Source: Pelagicoccus sp. SDUM812005 (GTDB taxonomy: Bacteria > Verrucomicrobiota > Verrucomicrobiia > Opitutales > Opitutaceae). From it: a stretch of DNA of 44,369 nucleotides. This document shows, one piece after another, positions 31,994-40,463 of this stretch. The notes under the pieces were generated by a model, which was given only the letters and a program-made list of their open reading frames with translations, made no database searches and had not been told where the DNA came from. Every line of letters starts with the position of its first letter. The first letter of the stretch is position 1. Position numbers and translations under genes: made by a program. The stretch is taken from contig NZ_JARXIA010000033.1 of the NCBI RefSeq assembly GCF_031127875.1, positions 1 to 44,369 on the forward strand, given 5' to 3'.

Positions 31994-33421
31994 CTAACAA
32001 GCTCCTTTATAGTTAAAGAAAGTTTTAATTTGAATCGAGAGATCCATCCAAATACTCCACTTCTCGATGTATTGCAAATCATGGCGTATCCTATCAGGGA
32101 TGCTGGTATCCCCCCTCAGTCCATTCACTTGCGCCCAACCCGTCATTCCAGGCTTAACCGAATGTCGACTCTGGTAGTAGGGTATCTCCTTCAGAAATCC
32201 GTTTATCAACTCGGGACGTTCGGGCCGCGGCCCCACCAAGCTCATATCCCCAATCAGCACATTCCAAAACTGTGGCAGCTCATCAAGATTCCACTTTCGC
32301 ATGAAGCTCCCTATTTTTGTTCTCCTCGGATCGTCAAGTGTGCTCCACCCAGGGCTACCAGAGGCTTCCGCATCTACTTTCATAGAACGAAGCTTTATAA
32401 TCTTAAACTCCTTACCACCTTGCCCAACTCTTATTTGCTTATAAAATACCGGACCAGGAGATTCCCTCCTCATCATCGGAATCAGCACCAAGAAAACCGG
32501 GGCGCAAATCATCAGGCCCACAACTGAACCCAGAATATCGACCCCCCTCTTAATTGCCCGATTGATCGACCGGTTCTGAGGCAACTCCATTAACGACATC
32601 AAGGGGACGCCACCCAGGTTGACCACCTCTAGACAAGAGGAAAAGACCTCAAAGCTCTTGGGCAAAGCTTTGAAATCGATAAAGTTCATCTCGCAAAGCT
32701 TGGCGATTCCGACCAAGTCCCGCCTTGGCAAATCAACGTCCGCCACCGCTATGCTATCGAAGCCCCCCACCGCCATCAGGTTCTCGAGATCTTCTACGCT
32801 TCCCAGCAAAGTATCGCCAACCGCCGCCCCGTCAACAGACTGGTGGTTTAGAGTAGAAATGTAGCCTGAGAAACGATAAAGGCCGCACTTGCCGGAGCGC
32901 AATCGTTCCGCAAGTACCTGAGCGTCCGCTCCCGTACCAACTATCGCCATTGACTTCCCGCAACTGCCAAACAGTCGCGTCCGGTGCAGGACCCAATGCA
33001 TGCAAAATCTCCAGACTGGAAGCAGTACGACCATCCCAACTGCGCTACCAATCATAAAATAACGAGAGACAGGAGGCCACATCGCGATGGTGAGCGCCAC
33101 TCCGAGCACCAGGAACGCCCACAACACAGAAATCTTTACTGCGATTATGATCGTTCTCGCTCTAGAAAGTATAACATCCCACCGAAACAACTTTTGGTTG
33201 TGGGCCAGCATCGTATATATTAGCAGCCCCAAACAATAATGACTCCAGTAGTCTAGGACTTCCGGAAAGGAATTCGTAAAGCCGTACTCCGGCACAAATT
33301 CGAACACCCACAATTGCCCTAGCAACATCGCCAAAAGGACAAAAAATAGATCTCCTAAGAAAACGAGCCCTACGAAGCGAGCTCGGCTCTTTTCATAACG
33401 TGTCTGCTTTGAAATAGTCAC
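31994..33421 (-). CDS. Undecaprenyl-phosphate sugar phosphotransferase (WcaJ-like)
   Basis: A 475-residue polyprenol-phosphate sugar transferase. Four N-terminal helices (V-G-L-V-F-L-G-D-L-F-F-V-L-L-A-M-L-L onward) lead to a nucleotide-binding-like domain (S-M-A-I-V-G-T-G-A-D-A-Q). The C-terminal catalytic Bac_transf domain starts at K-R-G-V-D-I-L-G-S-V-V-G-L and includes P-G-P-V-F-Y-K-Q-I-R-V-G and F-K-I-I-K-L-R-S-M. The conserved N-L-D-E-L-P-Q-F-W-N-V-L and S-L-V-G-P-R-P-E-R-P-E-L close the match. It attaches the first sugar-1-phosphate of the repeat unit to undecaprenyl phosphate. The start codon is GTG at 33421. First gene of the minus operon. Confidence 0.94.
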   Translation of the reverse strand: MTISKQTRYEKSRARFVGLVFLGDLFFVLLAMLLGQLWVFEFVPEYGFTNSFPEVLDYWSHYCLGLLIYTMLAHNQKLFRWDVILSRARTIIIAVKISVLWAFLVLGVALTIAMWPPVSRYFMIGSAVGMVVLLPVWRFCMHWVLHRTRLFGSCGKSMAIVGTGADAQVLAERLRSGKCGLYRFSGYISTLNHQSVDGAAVGDTLLGSVEDLENLMAVGGFDSIAVADVDLPRRDLVGIAKLCEMNFIDFKALPKSFEVFSSCLEVVNLGGVPLMSLMELPQNRSINRAIKRGVDILGSVVGLMICAPVFLVLIPMMRRESPGPVFYKQIRVGQGGKEFKIIKLRSMKVDAEASGSPGWSTLDDPRRTKIGSFMRKWNLDELPQFWNVLIGDMSLVGPRPERPELINGFLKEIPYYQSRHSVKPGMTGWAQVNGLRGDTSIPDRIRHDLQYIEKWSIWMDLSIQIKTFFNYKGAC

Positions 33422-34083
33422 AAGAAAGAAGGATTCAGGATTAAGAGTTACTCCTCACGGCCCTACCATTCGGTAGCTAGCCTCTGCGGTCGAATGCTTG
33501 CAATGAGTGAGCATAACACCTGCCAACGTAATTTTAGCCTAGTTATTTTTGGATCAAATCACTCAGCAGCCTACAGCTATAATACTACAACATTCAACGA
33601 GTCGATGAGAGTCATAAGAACTCATGCATCGGTGGATTCGATTCCCCATAAGGCTGCCCAAATCACTGGAATCAAGTTCAAATACCCCTCGTAACCCAAT
33701 TTCCTCAAAAACGCCGTAACCCCCCGTATATCATTTTTGACCAGTTGAAACGCAATTCAACCAAACTGCCCAAAACAAATCACACCCCTGCTTCCCCAGC
33801 CGTTTCCTGCGGTATTTTGAGCAAAAAAAAGCCTTCACCTCCCCTACGTAATGATCCCTTTTTTGAGCAACGCCTAGGTCGCTTCCACAAAATCGAGAAA
33901 AGTCCCTTGCCAAAGCGAATTTGGCGAACCACATGCTTTACTCGCCTAGAATTTAACACAAATCTAGTATCCACCAAACGTATACGTCACAGCCCTTACG
34001 GAAGCGATATCGTAACGGAAAGAGTCTTGTTCGACGTGCTCGATACTTGCTATTAACTATCTATAAATTCAACACATTCATTT
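33422..34083. other. Divergent intergenic control region of the exopolysaccharide locus
   Basis: This 662-bp gap separates the minus-strand biosynthesis operon from the plus-strand export/sorting operon, so it should hold both promoters. It is visibly richer in A+T than the flanking genes. A reading frame at 33745-34056 (103 codons) has no family resemblance and no sensible composition. No confident promoter or operator could be assigned by eye. Confidence 0.5.
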
Positions 34084-35265
34084 ATGGGTAAATGGCTATG
34101 GCTTCTCTCGCTAAGCACCATCAACTTGCAAACGTTTCTTTACTCTGACGCTGAATCGCTCAGCGAATGGGTTTCGTTTGAACCAATTAAAATACAACTA
34201 TCGGGAGAGGGAAGCGTCATGTATTTTTCAAATCCGTTCCTACTACCAAAAGAGGAATCCGATCAGGATGAAATTCCAAACACCTTCGGAACCGATTTCA
34301 CTCCGAGCGTCCTAGTCGAGCTAGGATCGAGCGACAAAGACTTCTACCTGAAAGGCGAATATAGCTACAGCATGCGAAAAATGGAATCCATCGACGTGCT
34401 CGACTCAAATGACAAGAACTACCGTATCCACGCGCGAAAACGGTACAACCGCCTTCAATGGCAGGCAGAGGCCCAGAGCTCGGATTTCTCCCTTCCAAGC
34501 CATGAATCCAGGCACCTCACCACCGTTCCCAGCGGCTCGAGCGCGTCGCAATCCTTCAATATTGACTATCAATTCAGTCACCGCACAGAGGTACACGGCG
34601 GTGTCACATTTGGGGAACGTAAGTATGACAACACCAATGCTGGAACGTTTAGCGACCAATCTTCGTTTTCCGTTCCGCTTCACTATCTCTATGGTATAAC
34701 AGAGAACTTAGACATAGGCTTGGGTACTCTCTACAGGGTGCGGAAATCGACCATCAGGCCGACGACCAAGGACTTCGCCTTGCACCTCAACCTACAGGGC
34801 GAGCTGACTCCTCGCCTAAGCGCTGATGTAAAGATCGGTAACCTCCACAGCAATCCCGACCAAGATCTAGCTGGGGGCGAGATCCCAACAGCCGACAGTC
34901 TATTCCTCTCGTCCACAATCGCCTGGAAAGCCTCCAAAAACGTTAATGTCGTTTTAGAATCGGCCAGCGACAGACAAGCAAACGCCTTCAGTGAGGACAC
35001 AAGTAAAAGGTCCCACTCCATAAGCGCCTACTGGGAACCGAGCAGACGTACAACAGTGGCGGCTAAGCTTAGAACACAACAAGATACCTATTTGGATTCT
35101 GAACGCGAGGAAGAGCGGCTAGGATTTGAACTCAGCGTATTCCATAGAATAAGCGAAAGCCAACAACTTAGCTTTCACCTGAACAGATCGAACAACGATT
35201 CCAGCTCTCCATACTACGACTACGAAAGTACCTTTTCTTCAACGAGTTGGAATATCCAATTTTAA
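34084..35265 (+). CDS. Outer-membrane beta-barrel protein of the exopolysaccharide locus (EpsL-like)
   Basis: A 393-residue protein with a short N-terminal hydrophobic leader (W-L-W-L-L-S-L-S-T-I-N-L). It then has alternating polar/hydrophobic strands rich in Tyr, Ser and Arg (Y-L-K-G-E-Y-S-Y-S-M-R, L-Q-W-Q-A-E-A-Q-S, L-S-F-H-L-N-R-S-N-N-D), ending S-S-T-S-W-N-I-Q-F with a terminal Phe. This is a beta-barrel pattern of 16 or more strands, as in EpsL-type proteins found beside exosortase/exopolysaccharide genes. It may be an outer-membrane exit or tethering pore. Assignment is by architecture and neighbourhood; no enzymatic motif is visible. First gene of the plus operon. Confidence 0.7.
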   Translation: MGKWLWLLSLSTINLQTFLYSDAESLSEWVSFEPIKIQLSGEGSVMYFSNPFLLPKEESDQDEIPNTFGTDFTPSVLVELGSSDKDFYLKGEYSYSMRKMESIDVLDSNDKNYRIHARKRYNRLQWQAEAQSSDFSLPSHESRHLTTVPSGSSASQSFNIDYQFSHRTEVHGGVTFGERKYDNTNAGTFSDQSSFSVPLHYLYGITENLDIGLGTLYRVRKSTIRPTTKDFALHLNLQGELTPRLSADVKIGNLHSNPDQDLAGGEIPTADSLFLSSTIAWKASKNVNVVLESASDRQANAFSEDTSKRSHSISAYWEPSRRTTVAAKLRTQQDTYLDSEREEERLGFELSVFHRISESQQLSFHLNRSNNDSSSPYYDYESTFSSTSWNIQF

Positions 35266-35327
35266 GAGTATCCACACACAAAAACGTTACAGAGCCTTAT
35301 CGCACCCTAACTAATCAATTAAAACTC

Positions 35328-35936
35328 ATGACAACCAAGAAGATGCATAAGGTCATTCCAGTCCGTATAGCGATCCTCGCTGCAGTAGCATGCACAGCGA
35401 TCCCTCCTATCCAAAGCCAGAGCGAAAACCCAGACTACCTGCTAAAACCGGGAGACACAATTTCAATGAAGGTTTTTGACGAGCCAGAAATGGATACGAT
35501 CTCCCGAATCACCCCTGAAGGATCGATCCAATTCCCTTTCATAGGAAACATACACCTTACCGGCAAAACACTCACTCAAATTAGGGAAGAGATTTACCGA
35601 CAATATGACGCCGACTACTTGGTCGATCCTCAAATATCCTTTCAGGTACTCGAATACGCCCCAATTAACATAAAAATAAGAGGGCGGGTAAACCGACCTG
35701 GATTCGTCACAATTCCACCCGAAGAAAATTACAATATATTGGACGTAATCGCTGCTGCTGGCGACATCACCCCTGAGGGCAACGAGAAGCGAGTTGAGAT
35801 TCACAGAAAGGCCAACGACGGATCCCCGAATATCATCATCGTTGACCTATCGAAGAAAGGAACCACCACGCCCGACCCCAGTAAGGTCTTCATCCAGCCC
35901 AATGACGTAATCGTCGTACCCGAAAGTATATTCTGA
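35328..35936 (+). CDS. Wza-like polysaccharide export protein
   Basis: A periplasmic export protein of 202 residues. A signal sequence (V-R-I-A-I-L-A-A-V-A-C-T-A-I) precedes the Poly_export domain (Y-L-L-K-P-G-D-T-I-S-M-K-V-F near residue 40, G-S-I-Q-F-P-F-I-G-N-I-H-L). One SLBB-type domain follows (K-I-R-G-R-V-N-R-P-G-F-V, then V-I-A-A-A-G-D-I-T) and the final P-N-D-V-I-V-V-P-E. A lipobox is only weakly suggested (A-V-A-C). It lacks the second SLBB domain and C-terminal membrane helix of Wza, so the outer-membrane pore may be supplied by the barrel at 34084 (inference). The ATG at 35328 is chosen; 35343 is also possible. Confidence 0.88.
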   Translation: MTTKKMHKVIPVRIAILAAVACTAIPPIQSQSENPDYLLKPGDTISMKVFDEPEMDTISRITPEGSIQFPFIGNIHLTGKTLTQIREEIYRQYDADYLVDPQISFQVLEYAPINIKIRGRVNRPGFVTIPPEENYNILDVIAAAGDITPEGNEKRVEIHRKANDGSPNIIIVDLSKKGTTTPDPSKVFIQPNDVIVVPESIF

Positions 35937-35986
35937 GGCACGACCCATCATAATTCCCAGCAGAGATTTCAGGCAATCAAACAATA

Positions 35987-38158
35987 ATGAACAACACAAC
36001 GCCGTTCAACGCCCAATCAGCGAGCCTCATCCAGCCAAAGGTTCAATCAAGTTCTCCTAGCTCGGATATCGACGTGGCCAAACACTTGGCAGCGTTTAGG
36101 GACCGAATTTGGCTCTTTCTTCTCATAGCGATTGTGGCCGCAGCCGCTATCTACTATTTTGTCTCAAGCTCGCAGCCGCTCTACGAAGCCCACTCTGTGG
36201 TTCAAATTCTACGCGAAGAGGAATCGCGTACCGACTTCAACAAGGTATCCGACGAGACAATACGATCTACGGAAGACATAAATACGCAGGTCAGGTTGCT
36301 CAGCAGCTTGAAGATAGTCGATGCGGTGGCCCGTAGAATCGAGGAATCCTTCAAGGCGGAATTTATAAAGCCCTACTTGGAAATCGATCAACAAGGAGAC
36401 GACCTTTCGCTGATTTCCATTTTAGCGGAAAATCGAAAGATCACGCCCGCTCGTTTGAGCCTCATTGTCTCGGTGAGCTACACCCATCCCTCTCCCGAGA
36501 TCGCAGCTCGGGTCGCTAATTTGTTCAGCGAGGAAATGGCAACCTACTACACCACACTTCGCAGCGAGGTCGTTACCCGTGCGGTGCAAGATCTCCGAGA
36601 ACAGGCCGAGATCCAAAGGCGAAAGGTCGAAAACATAGAAAAGCAACTGGTCGACTACAAAGAGGATCTCAAAACAATATCCTTCGACCAGCGCTTGGAC
36701 ATCGACCAACAGGAAATGGTCGCCCTGAAAACCTTTTCTACTCAAAAAGCTGAGCAGTACGACCGGCTCAAGTCCCAGTGGCAGATGCTGCAATCAAAGC
36801 GGGAAGCAGGAGAGAAACTAGAAAGTCTATCCTTCATCGCAAACTCAGCGCGGGTCAGCACCCTGATGAACAGCCTAGCGGAGCGGAAGATCGACGTCGC
36901 CAGACTTTCTGAACGCTACCGCCACAGGCATCCGCGTATGATCGAAGGTCAGGAAGCCCTCAAGGCAGTCCAGTCCGAACTCGACAGAGCGACCGAAAGC
37001 GAAGCAAACCTGTTACTCAACCAACTCACCCTTGCAGAGCGAGACCTCCAGAAGGCGCAGGCGAACGTCGACTCCAAGAAGCAGGAGATCATTGGAATGC
37101 AGCGCCACAAAGCCCTCTACGACTCCAAGGCTAGGGAGTTAGCGGTCAATCAAAACCTCTATCAATACCTATATAACCGCATCCAGGAAACCGAAGCGCA
37201 GAAACGGGACGATATCGACAAGATTAGAATAATCGACCCTGCCTCACTCCCCCTCGTTCCATCGTCGCCAAACAAAAAGATGGGAGCCTTGGCCGCGGTC
37301 GCGGGAGGCGGCTTCATCGCTTTCGCTCTCGTTTTTGCCCTCGTAATGTCAGACGATCATGTAAAAACGCACAAAGACGTGGAGAAGAAACTCGGCCTTC
37401 CCATTCTCGGCATGCTGGGCTTGATCAAAGGCTCTCCTCAAACGATCCACGACCTCGCACTAGGAACGGCGACCGATCCTCAAAACTCCGAAATGCTCAA
37501 TTCTATCGTCGCTTCGCTTCGGCTTTCTCCTGAGTCAGCACACGCAAAGACAATTCTCGTCACGAGCACAATCAGCAACGAAGGGAAGTCTTACATCTCT
37601 TCTATCATTGCGTCGACATTCCAACGTTTCGGAGAGCGTTCTATTATTATAAATTGCGATCTCAGAGCGCGCGAGGACCGCTTGCAACTCTTGACTGGGC
37701 AAGGACTGCTTCCCTACCTCGAAGATGATTCAAAGACCCTCGACGAATCCATCTACCACAGCAAGGACCTCGATTGCGACGTAATGCCCGCTGGCGGCTA
37801 CCATGACCAACCATACCGATTGTACAGCTCAGAACGTTTCAGGGAGATGCTTTCAGAGTTAAGGAAAAAGTACGACCGTATCATTATAGACACACCGCCT
37901 TCCCATCTATTTGGCGACTCGCTCAGCCTTCTTTCTATGTGCGAGGGACAAATATTCGTGAGTGGCTTTGCCCGCGTCCGCATGAGCATCGCCGTGAAGA
38001 CTGTCAAACGCCTAAAGAACACTCGCTGCCCCATTTTCGGTGCGATCATAAACGGTGTGAAAACGCACCAAGCGAAGGCGTACTATCCAGCCCACTATGC
38101 AGCCTCCAAAACCTATTCGGGATACGAGAGCGCTCGCGTTCGCCCAGCTCGAGTCTAA
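35987..38158 (+). CDS. Wzc/GumC-type co-polymerase fused to BY-kinase
   Basis: A 723-residue inner-membrane protein. The Wzz domain (residues ~25-120, with helix W-L-F-L-L-I-A-I-V-A-A-A-A-I-Y-Y-F) leads into a long periplasmic coiled coil (~195-400) and a second helix at ~431-453. The cytoplasmic tyrosine autokinase domain has a Walker A-like S-N-E-G-K-S-Y (Lys534), I-I-I-N-C-D-L-R-A as Walker A', and R-I-I-I-D-T-P-P-S-H as Walker B. The C-terminal tail carries a tyrosine cluster at residues 699, 700, 704, 710 and 713. Family members control chain length and export through cyclic autophosphorylation. It sits between Wza-like and TPR genes. Confidence 0.93.
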   Translation: MNNTTPFNAQSASLIQPKVQSSSPSSDIDVAKHLAAFRDRIWLFLLIAIVAAAAIYYFVSSSQPLYEAHSVVQILREEESRTDFNKVSDETIRSTEDINTQVRLLSSLKIVDAVARRIEESFKAEFIKPYLEIDQQGDDLSLISILAENRKITPARLSLIVSVSYTHPSPEIAARVANLFSEEMATYYTTLRSEVVTRAVQDLREQAEIQRRKVENIEKQLVDYKEDLKTISFDQRLDIDQQEMVALKTFSTQKAEQYDRLKSQWQMLQSKREAGEKLESLSFIANSARVSTLMNSLAERKIDVARLSERYRHRHPRMIEGQEALKAVQSELDRATESEANLLLNQLTLAERDLQKAQANVDSKKQEIIGMQRHKALYDSKARELAVNQNLYQYLYNRIQETEAQKRDDIDKIRIIDPASLPLVPSSPNKKMGALAAVAGGGFIAFALVFALVMSDDHVKTHKDVEKKLGLPILGMLGLIKGSPQTIHDLALGTATDPQNSEMLNSIVASLRLSPESAHAKTILVTSTISNEGKSYISSIIASTFQRFGERSIIINCDLRAREDRLQLLTGQGLLPYLEDDSKTLDESIYHSKDLDCDVMPAGGYHDQPYRLYSSERFREMLSELRKKYDRIIIDTPPSHLFGDSLSLLSMCEGQIFVSGFARVRMSIAVKTVKRLKNTRCPIFGAIINGVKTHQAKAYYPAHYAASKTYSGYESARVRPARV

Positions 38159-38195
38159 AACCGAGTAACGATACCACCAGAATCCGATTTCCCGT

Positions 38196-40463
38196 ATGGC
38201 CAGTCCTCTAATAAAGAAGAACGGATATGGGTACCACTACGGCTACGGGTACGGTGCCCCGATTCCATTGCTTCCATCTGGAAAGAAAACCTTAATAGGG
38301 GCCATCCTGATCCTCGTTACCGGAGTATTGTGGATCTTCTTAAAGCTCTTCATATGGAACGAAAACCGCAACCTCACTGCCTCCCGAGTCGCATGGTTCG
38401 ACAACGAGCCAGTCCTAGCGCTGCAAAGATTCCAGAAAGTGAACAAGTGGGCCGTCAGCGACGAAGCCTACGCCGCCCTACAAGCGACGATCCTTCTCGA
38501 GCATGACCCCGCTCGAGCTCTAGCGCTGTTAAGCGAACTGGAGAATAACGAAAAATCTAGCGACTGGCGCTCACTCGAACAACTCAAACGAATTCGTCTT
38601 GAAGCCGCCGCTCGGTCGCAAGACTGGAAGGCTCTCCAGCTTGAGATCGACAGCTTCGCAGTCCAAGCCTCACATCATGACGTCGACTTATTGGTTGCCA
38701 AAGCAAACCAATCTCTCAATCAAGGGAAGTATGAAGAGGGCTTTCAACTATTGGAATCAGCCTTGCGAAAAAACCCATTTCACGCGCAGGCCCTCTTCCT
38801 CAAAGCTGAGATTCAAGCCCTGTCGGGAGACCTGATTCAACGCAATCAAGCCCGGGTCAGCCTAAGTAGAATAGCAAAGACTGGGGGTCCTGAAGCCTTT
38901 CGCGCTAAATTGCAGCTGATCGGGAATAGCTTGCTGGAACCAGAAAGCAAGGAGTGGCGTTCTACCGTAAACTCGCTCGAACACAGCCCGTATCTAAATT
39001 TCCACTACTTAACGCACAGAGATTCGGTCCTGCACGCCACGCTCGCCACACTCGGCGAACAAGCCCCAAGCCTTAGCTACAAGCTAACGAAAAATCTCCT
39101 GCAACAAGAGTCAGCAACGGCGCAAGACCTAGCCAAAGCCATCTATTTTGCTCAGGAATCCGGTCTGGCGGCTGAGGCGACTGAACACCTGGAAAGTCCC
39201 CTTGCCAACGGACTCCCCCGACACGACAGGCTCTGGCTCTACGCGAGGCAAAATTTCATTGAAGGAGCGCATCGCCCCGCCTTCGAACGGAGCAAGACCG
39301 GGATCGAAGAAAACGGCGACAAGAGACTCATCGCCTTAATCGCTAAAATCGCTGAGGGAACAGCATCCAGCGTGCCCGCCGAAATTCGCGTAGATGCAGC
39401 TCGTTTCCTGTTCAACAGGAGCGACCTGCAAGCTTCCCAATGGGCCTTCGCCGCTAACAAACTTTGGGAGCTGCAGCCAGTCGACACGCAGGCACTCGTT
39501 TCCAAGGCAAAACGATACGCAAAAGAGAAGCCCCTCGAAATAGCAGCGTTCCTTCTAAGCAAGAACCTTCCCGAATCCTGCCTGGAAGCTCTACAGCACG
39601 CCCCTCCTCCATCCGAAAACGTTTACGCCGCAAGCCTCAGGTTCCAGGCCCTTATCGCTTCCAATCAACTCGACCTCGCGCAATCGCTTCTCGAGAACAC
39701 ACCCGCTGTCTCCCCAATGACAAAAGGGACCGGACTCTTGATGATATCCTTTTTGCGCTCCAACTCAGAAGAGCAGGAGCAGAAGTGGCAGGACGCATGG
39801 AGGGCTGCCACGATCGCGGATACTCCCCGAGCTTACGCCTCGCTTGGAGATCTTTGTTTCGAATTTGGCCAGGACGATTGGGCGAATAGCGCCTACCAGG
39901 CAGCCGAGCAAAAAGACCCGCGACTCGCTATTGGCCAAGAGAGTCTGCAACGCTACTCCAAGCTGCTGGTTCGACAGGGCAAGACCAAGCAGGCTCACGA
40001 CGTGCTTGCTCGCGCCCTCAAACATTCGCCCCCGACCAAAGGACACGAACTGAGCAATAATTGGGCTTACCTTTCACTACTCATCAACGGCGATGTGCTC
40101 GCTGCCAAAGATACCTTGAACGACACTCGGGATTCGCTGGCCAATACCCAAACGTGGGCCCGGGCCATGGCCTTGGCGCTGCTCAAGACGGGACAAGGCA
40201 AAAGCGCTCTCGAAACCCTGCGATCTCTCGCCAACCACGAACCGAACTCCCTCGAGAATTCCACCTTAGCAGTCTACTACGCCGCCGCTTCCGCAAACGA
40301 CGAGGACGAAGTAGCCGAATCGCTCATGGCGAAGATCGAGCGTTCCAAGCTGCTTCCCGAAGAAATCGCCCTCATCGAAGAATTCACGCCTATCACAGTG
40401 GAGAAAATTACGCTTCCACAAATCAACGATGACGAAAGACTCTACCAACCAGGCCGCTCCTGA
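38196..40463 (+). CDS. TPR membrane protein with N-terminal Tyr-Gly ladder
   Basis: A 755-residue protein. Residues 1-28 are cytoplasmic by charge and contain tyrosines at 11, 13, 15, 17 and 19, alternating mostly with glycine. One transmembrane helix follows at ~31-52 (L-I-G-A-I-L-I-L-V-T-G-V-L-W-I-F). The rest is an all-helical TPR-like solenoid (for example E-A-Y-A-A-L-Q-A-T-I-L-L-E-H-D-P-A-R-A) that should lie in the periplasm. No enzyme motif is visible. It follows the BY-kinase gene by 37 bp and overlaps the exosortase gene by 35 bp. A scaffold in the export/sorting machinery, similar in role to PEP-CTERM-associated TPR lipoproteins of other phyla, is an inference. Confidence 0.8.
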   Translation: MASPLIKKNGYGYHYGYGYGAPIPLLPSGKKTLIGAILILVTGVLWIFLKLFIWNENRNLTASRVAWFDNEPVLALQRFQKVNKWAVSDEAYAALQATILLEHDPARALALLSELENNEKSSDWRSLEQLKRIRLEAAARSQDWKALQLEIDSFAVQASHHDVDLLVAKANQSLNQGKYEEGFQLLESALRKNPFHAQALFLKAEIQALSGDLIQRNQARVSLSRIAKTGGPEAFRAKLQLIGNSLLEPESKEWRSTVNSLEHSPYLNFHYLTHRDSVLHATLATLGEQAPSLSYKLTKNLLQQESATAQDLAKAIYFAQESGLAAEATEHLESPLANGLPRHDRLWLYARQNFIEGAHRPAFERSKTGIEENGDKRLIALIAKIAEGTASSVPAEIRVDAARFLFNRSDLQASQWAFAANKLWELQPVDTQALVSKAKRYAKEKPLEIAAFLLSKNLPESCLEALQHAPPPSENVYAASLRFQALIASNQLDLAQSLLENTPAVSPMTKGTGLLMISFLRSNSEEQEQKWQDAWRAATIADTPRAYASLGDLCFEFGQDDWANSAYQAAEQKDPRLAIGQESLQRYSKLLVRQGKTKQAHDVLARALKHSPPTKGHELSNNWAYLSLLINGDVLAAKDTLNDTRDSLANTQTWARAMALALLKTGQGKSALETLRSLANHEPNSLENSTLAVYYAAASANDEDEVAESLMAKIERSKLLPEEIALIEEFTPITVEKITLPQINDDERLYQPGRS

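Noticed and set aside
33745-34056. 103-codon reading frame in the divergent intergenic region
   Set aside because: No family resemblance, unusual composition, and it fills the only place where promoters of both operons can be.
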